Source: Bacteroidota bacterium (GTDB lineage: Bacteria > Bacteroidota > Bacteroidia > Sphingobacteriales > Sphingobacteriaceae). Taken from it: a stretch of DNA of 40,048 nucleotides. The stretch covers positions 21,143-61,190 of the forward strand of contig JABDFZ010000005.1 in NCBI GenBank assembly GCA_013286325.1. The letters run 5' to 3'. The translations under genes were made by a program, and so were the position numbers. Below are positions 1 to 9,141 of this stretch, piece after piece (positions within the stretch are counted from its first letter, which is position 1; every line of letters starts with the position of its first letter). Below the pieces are notes generated by a model. It was not told the origin of the DNA. It saw nothing but the letters and a program-made list of their open reading frames with translations, and made no database searches.

Positions 1-149
1 CAGGTTATGACAATTCGAACAAAGTATTTGACGGGCACTCGAACAAAACCAATACCATGCAGCTGCCGGGCACCTACTTCTATCAATTGGAATACAAGGA
101 TAATGGAGAAACAAAATATAAAACAGGTTATATTGTAATGAAGTACTAA
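1..149 (+). CDS. C-terminal end of a T9SS type B cargo protein (partial)
   Basis: Only the last 48 codons and the stop are inside the window; the start lies to the left. The readable peptide begins GYDNSNKVFDGHSNKTN and ends YKTGYIVMKY. This is the end of a gliding-motility-associated C-terminal (CHU_C, type B sorting) domain, which in Bacteroidota directs secretion through the outer-membrane type IX system. The same peptide, encoded by identical DNA, ends the next gene, so the two are tandem paralogues or share a recombined 3' end. No PorP/SprF gene follows this copy; the next gene starts 93 bp later. The function of the missing N-terminal part cannot be judged. Confidence 0.85.
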   Translation, partial: GYDNSNKVFDGHSNKTNTMQLPGTYFYQLEYKDNGETKYKTGYIVMKY

Positions 150-150
150 A
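1..150 (+). repeat. Direct repeat copy 1 (sorting-domain 3' end)
   Basis: Bases 1-150 match 5644-5793 with no difference that I can find. The match includes the stop codon and one further A, and diverges at the next base (G at 151, T at 5794). The left limit is unknown because the window starts inside the repeat. Confidence 0.95.
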
Positions 151-242
151 GGAATAATAAGAATAAAAATGTAATAGTTTAAATAAAATTATTCTTACCT
201 TTAATTCCCCTTATAATCAATCATTTACCTAATCCTGATTTT

Positions 243-3200
243 ATGAGAAATTCATCACAATTTCCACGCAATTTATTTGCGCCGACTGACTTTATCTGCA
301 GATTATGCCTTTTGGCTTTAATAGGGTTATTTTGTTTTAGCAACAATCTGTCGGCTAATGTTAAGCCAGTAACTGCTAACAAAAACAGGCATTTTAATAA
401 TATTAACGGTAAAACACACACTGCTGCGAAGCCGAACAGGCGCGGAACGTTTTCACCGCCCACAATAAGTTATAGTACACCGCAAATTTATTCTACAGGT
501 ACAGTAATTACCCCCCTCTTGCCATCAAGTAGTGGGGTGGCGGCCCCCGGCTATAACGGGGTGGCAAGTTTATCGGCAAGCCTCAACGAGCCTAATGGAG
601 TAGCAGTAGATGCTGCCGGTAATGTTTATGTAGCTGATTATGGTAATAACCTGGTGAAAAAAATACCTGTGGGTGGAGGTGCCCCGGTAAATATCGGCTC
701 TGGTTTTAACCATCCTACAGGTTTAGCTGTCGATGTTGCAGGCAATGTATATGTATCCGAAGCAGATAATAACCTGGTAAAAAAGTTACCTTTTGGAAGC
801 AGTACCCCGGTAAGTATAGGCTCCAGTTTAGGGTTTAATCAACCTGTTGGTTTAGCAGTTGATGCTGCTCGTAACTTATATATAGCGGATTATGGTAACA
901 ATGACGTAAAAGAACTGCCAGTTAGTGGCAGTCCGCTAACCCTATATCACGGTTTTTTTAGTCACCCGCAGGGCGTAGCAGTTGATGCAGCTGGGAATGT
1001 GTTTGTGGCTGATCATGATGATAATGCGATTAAGGAGATCCCATTGGCAGGAGGTGGCCCTATAACCGTAATTTCGGGCATCAACAATCCAGTAGCCGTA
1101 GCATTGGATGCTTCAGGCAATATATATACCATTAGCGATAACGTATTGGTAAAAAAATTTCCCCCTGGGGGGGGAACAGGTGTTACCTTATCCAGTTCCC
1201 TTCTTCCTGTTGCTTTAGCGGTTGATGGTGCGGGTGTTGTATATGTAACTGACGGAGGCAATAACGTAGTTGCCAGAATTGCCCCAGTTGGCGGGTATTA
1301 TATAAGCCCTGCCTTACCTGCCGGGCTAAGTATTGATAATACTACCGGCGCAATAAGTGGTACGCCAATAGCAGCAAGCCCGGCTACTAATTATACCATA
1401 ACTGCTTACAATAGCGATGGCGCAAGCCAGGCAACTTTAAATATCGAGATTAATCTTTTACCACCAGCCATTAGCTACAGTAGTCCGCAAACCTACAAGA
1501 CTTTCACAACAATTGCCCCATTAACGCCAACAAGCAGCAATGTTGCAGCATGGGGTTATAGCAGCAGCACAATTACAGTGGGTACTGGCTTCAGCAAGCC
1601 AACCGGTGTGGCAGTAGATGCTGCCGGTAATATTTATGTAGCCGATGAGGTAACCAATTTGGTTAAAAAAATTCCATCCGGAGGCGGCAGTCCGGTTATA
1701 TATGCGTCAGGGTTTAATCAGCCAGAGGGATTAGCGCTTGATGCTGCTGGGAATTTATACGTATGTGATAAGAGCAACAACGCAGTAAAAAAAATACCTG
1801 CCGGTGGCGGCAGCCCGGTAACTATAGGTTCGGGATTTAACCAGCCTACAGGGGTGGCAGTTGATCTTGCAGGTAATATTTATGTAATTAATTCGGGAAA
1901 CAAGATATTAAATGAAATCCTTGCAGTTGACGGGAGTATTATTACTGTACCAGCCGGAGTCCTAAATCCAATGAGTGTGGCTGTGGATAATAATGGTAAT
2001 ACGTATGCAACCGAGAATCAACCCCAGTTACAGGGGGTGGTGGCTTACAACTCCATCACAAAAACCTATACAACCCTGGCCCACAATTTAATTACCCCTA
2101 TTAACGGCTTAACAATTGACGGAAATGGTAATTTATATGTGAGCGATCCGGGGATTAATATGGTCTATAAAATTGCAGGTATTTCACAAACAAACCAAAA
2201 CCAATCTATGGCTATTGGGTCTGACTTTAATGCCCCGGCAGGTATTGCAGTTGATGCTGAAGGCAATGTTTACGTAGCAGATGCAGGCACTGGTTCGATA
2301 AAAAAAATAGTACCAACAGGCGGCTACTATATAACCCCTGCTTTGCCTTCAGGCCTTAGTATTGATAATACATCTGGCGTTATCAGTGGTACGCCAACAG
2401 CGCCAAACCCGGCAACAAATTATACCATTACCGCTTATAACGACGCTGGTAACGCCCAGGCTACTGTAAATATAAAAGTTAATGTACTCCCTAAGCCTAC
2501 CCTCAGTTATAGTACACCTCAAACTTATAGCAGGTCCACTCCAATTACACCGCTTATACCAACAAGTACAGATGTAGCCAGGACACCCGGAAATTATACC
2601 TATTATAATTTATTTAGTCTTGCCCGGCCGGGTCCCTATGTCACAAATGGTGTCGCCCTGGATACTGCGGGTACTTTATATATGACCGGCCCACTGGGTA
2701 CTATACAAAAATTTAATCCCGGAGATTCGGGACCGACAATAATAGCAACCGGGTTCAATCAGCCTGCCGCGTTGGCGGTTGATGTGGCCGGCAATATTTA
2801 TGTAGCCGACCGTGGCAATGGCGCAATAAAGAAGATACCTGCAGGTGGAGGCCCTACGGTAACAGTGCATACGGGATTTCCATCCCCGGTAGGTGTAGCA
2901 GTTGATGCAGCAGGCAATATTTATGTAGCTGATGATGAAGATAATGTAATAGTAAAAATCCCGGCAGACGGAGGAAACTGGGTTAGATTAGGCTCTGGCT
3001 TTTTGCGCCCAAGCTCTGTAGCGGTTGATGCTGCAGGGAATATATATGTTGCTGAGCCCGGCAGTTATAAGATAAAGATGATCCCGGCTGCAGGCGGTGA
3101 CCCGGTTGTAATATCGACGCAATATGTGAACAACATAACATTGGATACTTATGGGAACATATATGCCTCTTTGTATGATAGTGAAAATATAATCAGTTTC

Positions 3201-5792
3201 CCCCCTGGTGGTGGTGCCCCGGTAACTTTAGATGGCAAAAACGAAGGTGGTGGTGCTCCATGTCAAATGGCGGTTGACAAGTCAGGTAATATATATTTCA
3301 ATAATGGTATTGCAGCCCAGTCTCCTGGAATTGCAGAGTTAAAAATACCTACAGGGGGGTATGCCATAAATCGTCCCTTACCAACCGGCCTTAATTTTGA
3401 TACCTCAACCGGCGTTATCAGTGGTGCGCCAACAATAGCAAGCCCGGCAACAGATTATGTTATCAGCGGCTATAATCGGGTTGGTGTTGCTACAGCCGTT
3501 TTAAACATTACGGTCGATAGTCTGGCGGCCCCGGTTATCAGTTACAGCAGCCCTAAAATCTATAGCAGCGGTACAGCCATTGCTTCCCTTACACCAACAA
3601 GCAACGGGGTATCTCCGCATGGTTATAACAATAATCCCGTTATTTTAGGGAACTATCCCGGAGGTAATGGGCGGGCAATAGCTGTAGATGCTGCAGGCAA
3701 TATGTATATCACCAATCCAGGTAATTTAAATCATGTGCAAAAAATCCCAGCAGGCGGTGGTGCTCCGGTTAGTATCAGCGCCGGATATAGTGCTAATATT
3801 AGTGGTATTGCAGTAGATGCTACAGGAAATGTATATATCGCTGACCGGGCAGCTACGGTAATAAAAAAAGTCTCAGCTGGCGGTGGCAGCACTATCTCTT
3901 TAGGTTCGGGCTTTGTTAACCCTTCAGGCGTAGCGGTAGATGCTGCCGGAAATTTATACATAGCCGATATGGGTAATAATGCTGTAAAGATGATCCCCGT
4001 TGGTGGTGGTGCACCTGTTGCTTTAGGTTCGGGCTTCAACGCGCCGACAGGTGTAGCTGTTGATGGAAGCGGTAATGTATACGTTGCCGATAATGGAAAC
4101 AATGCAATAAAAATGATCCCTTCTGGTGGAGGTAGTACTGTTACAATAAGTACAGCTTTTAGTGCCCCGCTTGCAATAGCTATTGATGGGGCGGGGAATA
4201 TATTTGTAGCTAACAGTAACCCGTCTGAAATAAAATATATTCCTTCTGGTGGCGGGGCGCCTGTTGGCTTGTCTGTTTTTTCTACCGGTTATCTCACTGC
4301 TGGTATTACTGTAGATAATAAAGGGAATTTTTATTTTAGCAACGGCGATACTATTTATAAAATGCTGCCGGCTGGTGGTTATTATATAGGCCCGTTTTTA
4401 CCTCCGGGGTTAAAATTTGACTCGGGCACAGGCACAATTACTGGTACGCCAAAGGCAGGCAGTGCTGCAACAAATTATACTGTTACTGCTTATAGCGTAA
4501 ACAGTATAAGCGCTACCGCTACAATAAATATTGCTGTAAAATCAGCCGATGCCAGCTTAAGTTCAGTGTACGTAAGTACGGGGACGGCTTTAGTTCCATC
4601 ATCCGGAGCTGCAGCTGTAAATTATACAACTTCGGTAAGCTCATCCACTACCTCTATAACAGTAACCCCAGTTACAAAAGACCCGGCTGCTACAGTCACG
4701 GTTAATGGCGTTGCAGTTGCCAGCGGCTCGGCTTCGGCCCCGATAACATTGACCGGCAGTTCCACAACTATTAATATGCTGGTAACCGCATCCGATGGGG
4801 CTACTACACGCTCATATTCAATTATTGTAAACAAAACAGGCTCGAGCAATGCAACGATAAGCGCTTTATATTTAAGCACCGGATCCATATTAAACAAGGT
4901 AGCAGGCAGCCCGTTGAATTATACGTCATCTGTGAGTGCTTCCACTACTTCGTTAACTGTAACACCCGTAACTGCAGATGCTACGGCTACTGTTACCGTA
5001 AATGGCAACCCGGTTACAAGCGGTTCTCCTTCGGCACCGATAACGCTTAGTACTGGCCCGACTACCATAAGTGTAGTAGTAACGGCGCAGGATGGTACAA
5101 CAACCAAAACTTATTCCATCGTTGTAAGCAGGACAGGATCGAATAATGCCTCGTTAAAAGAAATTCATTTTAGGAATGGTGCACCATTTAACAGAGTAAC
5201 AGGCGACCCTTTGCGGTTCACAGCTTCAGTGCCTTCGGGCACTATTTTCACAGCATTTACTGCAATAACTACCGATCCAAATGCTACTTTATCAATTAAC
5301 GGCTCTCCAATGCTACCTGATCATGACGCTTCTGCCTTCACTATTCCTTTAAGTGCGGGCGATAATACGATCAGCGTTATTGTAACGGCACAAGATGGCT
5401 TTACTTCTAAAACTTATTTTGTAATTATTATCGTGTTACCCCCCATACCAGCTGCGGCGACGTACAGTGTAAACAAACCGGAAGTTGACCCGATATTGAA
5501 TGACCGGACGATCACAGTGCACCAGGGACTGTCGCCGAATGGGGACGGGATCAATGATGTGCTGATCATAACGAACATTGAGAAATTCCCGGAAAACAAG
5601 CTGAGCATCATGAATGCAGGCGGTACAGAAGTGTACCAGGTAGCAGGTTATGACAATTCGAACAAAGTATTTGACGGGCACTCGAACAAAACCAATACCA
5701 TGCAGCTGCCGGGCACCTACTTCTATCAATTGGAATACAAGGATAATGGAGAAACAAAATATAAAACAGGTTATATTGTAATGAAGTACTAA
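243..5792 (+). CDS. Giant NHL-propeller / Ig / cadherin-like surface protein with T9SS type B sorting domain
   Basis: An 1849-residue exported protein. A signal peptide covers about residues 1-39, with a hydrophobic core near residues 20-34. Four similar modules follow (about 70-405, 408-750, 752-1095 and 1097-1432). By my count each holds six NHL-type repeats (variants of VAVDAAGNVYVAD), so each module is probably a six-bladed propeller. Each ends in a putative Ig (He_PIG-type) domain marked by LPxGLxxDxxTGxIxGTP. Three cadherin-like beta-sandwich domains follow (about 1434, 1534 and 1633 onward). The last roughly 95 residues form a CHU_C/type B sorting domain containing LSPNGDGINDV. The expected location is the cell surface or outside the cell. 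NHL and Ig repeats suggest binding to proteins or glycans, but no catalytic motif is visible. The PorP/SprF-like gene starts 8 bp downstream, a usual pairing for type B cargo. The DNA of the last 340 bp looks more GC-rich than the repeat region. Confidence 0.9.
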   Translation: MRNSSQFPRNLFAPTDFICRLCLLALIGLFCFSNNLSANVKPVTANKNRHFNNINGKTHTAAKPNRRGTFSPPTISYSTPQIYSTGTVITPLLPSSSGVAAPGYNGVASLSASLNEPNGVAVDAAGNVYVADYGNNLVKKIPVGGGAPVNIGSGFNHPTGLAVDVAGNVYVSEADNNLVKKLPFGSSTPVSIGSSLGFNQPVGLAVDAARNLYIADYGNNDVKELPVSGSPLTLYHGFFSHPQGVAVDAAGNVFVADHDDNAIKEIPLAGGGPITVISGINNPVAVALDASGNIYTISDNVLVKKFPPGGGTGVTLSSSLLPVALAVDGAGVVYVTDGGNNVVARIAPVGGYYISPALPAGLSIDNTTGAISGTPIAASPATNYTITAYNSDGASQATLNIEINLLPPAISYSSPQTYKTFTTIAPLTPTSSNVAAWGYSSSTITVGTGFSKPTGVAVDAAGNIYVADEVTNLVKKIPSGGGSPVIYASGFNQPEGLALDAAGNLYVCDKSNNAVKKIPAGGGSPVTIGSGFNQPTGVAVDLAGNIYVINSGNKILNEILAVDGSIITVPAGVLNPMSVAVDNNGNTYATENQPQLQGVVAYNSITKTYTTLAHNLITPINGLTIDGNGNLYVSDPGINMVYKIAGISQTNQNQSMAIGSDFNAPAGIAVDAEGNVYVADAGTGSIKKIVPTGGYYITPALPSGLSIDNTSGVISGTPTAPNPATNYTITAYNDAGNAQATVNIKVNVLPKPTLSYSTPQTYSRSTPITPLIPTSTDVARTPGNYTYYNLFSLARPGPYVTNGVALDTAGTLYMTGPLGTIQKFNPGDSGPTIIATGFNQPAALAVDVAGNIYVADRGNGAIKKIPAGGGPTVTVHTGFPSPVGVAVDAAGNIYVADDEDNVIVKIPADGGNWVRLGSGFLRPSSVAVDAAGNIYVAEPGSYKIKMIPAAGGDPVVISTQYVNNITLDTYGNIYASLYDSENIISFPPGGGAPVTLDGKNEGGGAPCQMAVDKSGNIYFNNGIAAQSPGIAELKIPTGGYAINRPLPTGLNFDTSTGVISGAPTIASPATDYVISGYNRVGVATAVLNITVDSLAAPVISYSSPKIYSSGTAIASLTPTSNGVSPHGYNNNPVILGNYPGGNGRAIAVDAAGNMYITNPGNLNHVQKIPAGGGAPVSISAGYSANISGIAVDATGNVYIADRAATVIKKVSAGGGSTISLGSGFVNPSGVAVDAAGNLYIADMGNNAVKMIPVGGGAPVALGSGFNAPTGVAVDGSGNVYVADNGNNAIKMIPSGGGSTVTISTAFSAPLAIAIDGAGNIFVANSNPSEIKYIPSGGGAPVGLSVFSTGYLTAGITVDNKGNFYFSNGDTIYKMLPAGGYYIGPFLPPGLKFDSGTGTITGTPKAGSAATNYTVTAYSVNSISATATINIAVKSADASLSSVYVSTGTALVPSSGAAAVNYTTSVSSSTTSITVTPVTKDPAATVTVNGVAVASGSASAPITLTGSSTTINMLVTASDGATTRSYSIIVNKTGSSNATISALYLSTGSILNKVAGSPLNYTSSVSASTTSLTVTPVTADATATVTVNGNPVTSGSPSAPITLSTGPTTISVVVTAQDGTTTKTYSIVVSRTGSNNASLKEIHFRNGAPFNRVTGDPLRFTASVPSGTIFTAFTAITTDPNATLSINGSPMLPDHDASAFTIPLSAGDNTISVIVTAQDGFTSKTYFVIIIVLPPIPAAATYSVNKPEVDPILNDRTITVHQGLSPNGDGINDVLIITNIEKFPENKLSIMNAGGTEVYQVAGYDNSNKVFDGHSNKTNTMQLPGTYFYQLEYKDNGETKYKTGYIVMKY

Positions 5793-5793
5793 A
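5644..5793 (+). repeat. Direct repeat copy 2 (sorting-domain 3' end)
   Basis: This is the second copy of the 150-bp perfect repeat at 1-150. It encodes the last 48 residues of the large NHL protein plus its stop codon. Perfect identity at third codon positions points to recent duplication or gene conversion rather than selection on protein sequence. Confidence 0.95.
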
Positions 5794-5800
5794 TTTACGT

Positions 5801-6703
5801 ATGACTAAAAGAGGAATATTATTCATCCTGGTATTAATTTTTATAGGTAAAGCCCAGGCGCAGACATCAGCCTTCAGCTATACCCAATATGCAGACAACC
5901 TGACCCCGCTTAATCCGGCCTACTCACTGCTGGACAAAGCGGGTTCGCTCAATACAATGGCCCGCAAACAATTTGTGGGGATCAACGGTGCACCGACCAG
6001 CTTGCTGATCAACGCCAATTTCCCGATTGCCTCGATCAACGGGTCGGCAGGGTTGATCGTGCTGAATGACCAGATAGCAGTAGAACGGCAGACAGAAGTA
6101 AATGCCTATTTTGCAAAAGCGATCCAGCTGGGGGAGAATGACTACCTGGCGGTATCGTTAAATGCAGGGCTGAAGAACTATGTAGCCAACTATTCCTCAC
6201 TGGCTGACTCGGACCCGGAGTTTGCCAATGATATCAGGCAGACCAAACCCAATATTGGCTTTGGGGTGATGTACTTTACCGACTGGTATTACATCGGGGT
6301 ATCGGTACCGGAACTGACGATCACCAGTTTGGGCACAGCCTCGGTACAGAACAATACCAATTTTGTAAACCATTACTACTTTGCAGGAGCCTTGCTGACG
6401 GATGTGAGTGAAGACATCAAGTTCAAACCCTCGGTACTACTGTCGTATGCAAAGGGCACCCCGGTACGGACGGACCTGACAGGCACGTTTTATATGAAAG
6501 AAGTACTGGGCCTGGGCTTGGGTTACCATGTAAGCAGCCAGCTGGCAGGAATCCTGACGGTGAATGTAGACCAGTTCCATATCGGGTACAGCTACCAGTT
6601 TGGCACCTCATCGAATAACCTGGGCGGTTTCAATACGGCGACACATGAAGTTACGCTTGGCTACAGATTCGGCAGCGGTGCAGGCAAGGCAAAACTGTTA
6701 TAA
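5801..6703 (+). CDS. PorP/SprF family type IX secretion-associated outer-membrane protein
   Basis: A 300-residue protein with a signal peptide (about 1-20, ending GKAQAQ). The conserved N-terminal segment SFSYTQYADNLTPLNPAYS-like of the PorP/SprF family follows (here AFSYTQYADNLTPLNPAY). Alternating beta-strand pattern and an ending rich in strand residues (VTLGYRFGS) fit an outer-membrane barrel. Family members sit beside T9SS type B cargo genes and are thought to help anchor or translocate that cargo. Here the start codon lies 8 bp after the stop of the large NHL protein, so they are very likely co-transcribed. A strong intrinsic terminator follows at about 6735-6776. Base composition resembles the sorting-domain end of the cargo gene more than its repeat region. 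Which paralogue it serves, this cargo or also the upstream one, cannot be told. Confidence 0.9.
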   Translation: MTKRGILFILVLIFIGKAQAQTSAFSYTQYADNLTPLNPAYSLLDKAGSLNTMARKQFVGINGAPTSLLINANFPIASINGSAGLIVLNDQIAVERQTEVNAYFAKAIQLGENDYLAVSLNAGLKNYVANYSSLADSDPEFANDIRQTKPNIGFGVMYFTDWYYIGVSVPELTITSLGTASVQNNTNFVNHYYFAGALLTDVSEDIKFKPSVLLSYAKGTPVRTDLTGTFYMKEVLGLGLGYHVSSQLAGILTVNVDQFHIGYSYQFGTSSNNLGGFNTATHEVTLGYRFGSGAGKAKLL

Positions 6704-6734
6704 TCAACCAGGACCAAACATTAACCATAATAAC

Positions 6735-6776
6735 AAAAGGGCAGCTTTCTTTAATTGAGAAACCTGCCCTTTTTTG
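6735..6776 (+). terminator. Rho-independent terminator after the PorP/SprF gene
   Basis: The arm AAGGGCAG pairs with CTGCCCTT, extended inward by TTTCT/AGAAA after a single C-C mismatch. The loop is AT-rich and a T-rich tail follows directly. It begins about 30 bp after the stop at 6703. Confidence 0.9.
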
Positions 6777-6808
6777 TTTGGTTGCCGCGTTACAAATTTC
6801 TACTTTAG
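6777..6808 (+). promoter_or_regulatory. Candidate Bacteroidota promoter for the GH20 gene
   Basis: TTTG at 6777-6780 is followed after 20 bp by TACTTTAG (6801-6808), a 7/8 match to the TAnnTTTG -7 box. The spacing fits the family consensus, and the site is 25 bp upstream of the chosen ATG. It overlaps the tail of the preceding terminator, so transcription would restart right after termination. Confidence 0.35.
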
Positions 6809-6833
6809 GCGCTTAAAGCCTCATACCCTACAA

Positions 6834-9140
6834 ATGAAAATACATTTTAAAGCTACCTGTTTAATTTTTTTAATTTTATCTGCATCTGCTCTTAAATCTG
6901 CTGCACAGCAAGCGGATAACAGATATCCTATTATACCATACCCAACTTCGTTAACTCCTGAAGCTGGTAATTTCACAATAACCCCGGTTACGACAATTGT
7001 TTTGCATGGTAATCGGCTATTTAAAAATGAAGCCGCGGCACTTAATGGGTTCTTTATAAACAGCTTTGGTAAACCGCTGAATAAGGGTTTAACGGGTAGT
7101 AAACATGCTATCGTACTAAAATATGACGAACGTATTAAAGCAGATGAAGGTTACAAACTTGTTATAACACCACAATGGGTTACCCTTTCGGCCAGAACTA
7201 CAACCGGAATGTTTATGGCTGTGCAAACCATCAGGCAATTGCTCCCTGTCCAGGCTGAAAAGCCTAATGCTATTCAGCTGAAAAAATTAACATTACCGGC
7301 AGTTACAATTAATGACGAACCTGCCTATGCCTGGCGTGGTATGCACCTTGATGTATCAAGGCATTTCTTTTCAATAGCCTATCTTAAAAAGTTTATTGAT
7401 GTAATGGCCCTGTACAAATTCAATAAATTTCACCTGCATTTAACAGACGATCAGGGTTGGAGGATAGAAATAAAAAAGTATCCGAAACTAACCGAAAACG
7501 GTGCCTGGAGAACATTCAATAACCAGGACTCAGCTTGTATGAAGCGTGCTGTGGATAACCCTGATTTTACCATCGACCCTGAACACATCATCCAAAAAGA
7601 TGGCAAAACGCTTTATGGTGGTTTTTATACGCAGGCTGAGATGAAGGCGCTGGTAGCCTACGCCGCTACTAAACACATCGATATCATCCCTGAAATTGAT
7701 ATGCCGGGCCACATGATGGCAGCGATTAATCAATATCCTTATTTAAGCTGCGATGGTAAAAGTGGTTTCGGTACGTTGTTTTCTACTCCTATATGCCCAT
7801 GTTTACCATCAACATTTCAATTTGCACAGGACGTTTACAGTGAGATAATGGATATATTTCCAAGCAAGTACATCCATATTGGGGGAGATGAAGTTGATCG
7901 GTCACTTTGGGCAAAATCCGACGAATGCAAGGCACTGATGCAAAGGGAGGGATTAAAAAATACTGCAGAGCTGCAAAGCTATTTCATTAATAATATGGAA
8001 AAATTTTTTAATTCGAAGGGCCGAAAGCTAATAGGATGGGACGAGGTATTGGAAGGTGGCATCAGCAAAACAGCAATAGTGATGTACTGGCGGTCGTGGG
8101 TGCCGAAAGCCCCGGTTGAAGCAGCCAGGAATGGTAATAAAGTAATTATGACGCCGGGTAATCCTTTATATTTTGATGCTTTTCCTGATAAAAATTCAAT
8201 ACCGAATGTATATAATTTCAACATTATCCCGGCGGGATTGACCGATGCAGAAGCTAAAAATATTATAGGTGCGCAGGCTAATATCTGGACTGAAAACATA
8301 CCCTCAGAAAAACGGGCTGATTATATGTATATGCCGAGAATGACGGCATTAGCAGAAGTGCTTTGGACACATCATCAGGATTACAATTCGTATCTAAAAC
8401 GTCTTAGTTTACACTATAACAGGCTGGATGTTTTAAATGTGCACTATCGTTTGCCTGATCTTTCTGGCTTTGTGGCTTCAAACGTATTTACAGACCAGGA
8501 TACACTTTCGATTAAAAAACCATTGGATGATCTGACAATCAGATATACAACTAACGGAACACTGCCTAATGTAAGCTCAACTGTTTTAGATAGGCCCCTC
8601 GTTATCAACAAGCCATTATTGGTACGTGTGGCAGCATTCAGACCTGGTGGTTCCATGGGTGATGTATATGATCTGAGCTATCAAAAACAAAGCCTTGCTG
8701 AACCTGAGATGGTAAACACAATCAGCAATGGATTGATTTGCAAAGAGTACAAAGCTTATTTTAAGCAAACCACAGCAATGCCCGATACAAAACCGGATGT
8801 CACAATAAAAGTGAATGATATTGTAGTACCAAAGGAATTGGAAGCCCCGAGCTTTGGCTTAAAATATCGCGGTTATATTGATGTGCCCACCGATGGTATT
8901 TACAGCTTTTACCTTACTTGTGATGATGGCGGTGTGCTTAAAATTGCAAACAGGCTGGTTGTTGATAATGACGGGAACCACTCGGCAATTGAAAAGAACG
9001 GACAAGTTGCGCTAAAAAAAGGTTTACACAACTTTGTTCTTGACTTTATTGAAGGAGGAGGCGGTTATACTTTGAAACTGAAATATAGCCTGAACGGATC
9101 AGAACCACGGGAGATTCCGGCGCAGTGGTTTAAAAATTAG
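6834..9140 (+). CDS. GH20 beta-N-acetylhexosaminidase with C-terminal PA14 domain
   Basis: A 768-residue exported exo-enzyme expected to remove terminal GlcNAc or GalNAc from glycans. I chose the start at 6834 because a signal peptide (MKIHFKATCLIFLILSAS) begins there; the frame is open back to 6774, but that part runs through the terminator and promoter. The N-terminal GH20b-like domain (about 28-160) is followed by the catalytic TIM barrel (about 165-530). The hallmark HIGGDE places the catalytic Asp-Glu pair at residues 352-353; the Asp orients the substrate acetamido group in this substrate-assisted family. A chitobiase-type beta-sandwich (about 548-620) and a PA14 domain (about 630-765, with YRGYIDVPTDGIYSFYL) complete it. 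PA14 domains often bind carbohydrate. The next gene converges, with stops one base apart. The exact substrate (chitin, N-glycan or glycosaminoglycan) is not determinable. Confidence 0.92.
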   Translation: MKIHFKATCLIFLILSASALKSAAQQADNRYPIIPYPTSLTPEAGNFTITPVTTIVLHGNRLFKNEAAALNGFFINSFGKPLNKGLTGSKHAIVLKYDERIKADEGYKLVITPQWVTLSARTTTGMFMAVQTIRQLLPVQAEKPNAIQLKKLTLPAVTINDEPAYAWRGMHLDVSRHFFSIAYLKKFIDVMALYKFNKFHLHLTDDQGWRIEIKKYPKLTENGAWRTFNNQDSACMKRAVDNPDFTIDPEHIIQKDGKTLYGGFYTQAEMKALVAYAATKHIDIIPEIDMPGHMMAAINQYPYLSCDGKSGFGTLFSTPICPCLPSTFQFAQDVYSEIMDIFPSKYIHIGGDEVDRSLWAKSDECKALMQREGLKNTAELQSYFINNMEKFFNSKGRKLIGWDEVLEGGISKTAIVMYWRSWVPKAPVEAARNGNKVIMTPGNPLYFDAFPDKNSIPNVYNFNIIPAGLTDAEAKNIIGAQANIWTENIPSEKRADYMYMPRMTALAEVLWTHHQDYNSYLKRLSLHYNRLDVLNVHYRLPDLSGFVASNVFTDQDTLSIKKPLDDLTIRYTTNGTLPNVSSTVLDRPLVINKPLLVRVAAFRPGGSMGDVYDLSYQKQSLAEPEMVNTISNGLICKEYKAYFKQTTAMPDTKPDVTIKVNDIVVPKELEAPSFGLKYRGYIDVPTDGIYSFYLTCDDGGVLKIANRLVVDNDGNHSAIEKNGQVALKKGLHNFVLDFIEGGGGYTLKLKYSLNGSEPREIPAQWFKN

Positions 9141-9141
9141 G

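Noticed and set aside
3731-4102. Minus-strand open frames across the NHL and cadherin-like repeats
   Set aside because: They mirror the repeats of the plus-strand gene and have repetitive, Pro/Ala-rich translations with no recognisable fold.
6774-6833. Extended N-terminus for the GH20 gene
   Set aside because: The 20 extra residues run through the upstream terminator and promoter and would bury the signal peptide.
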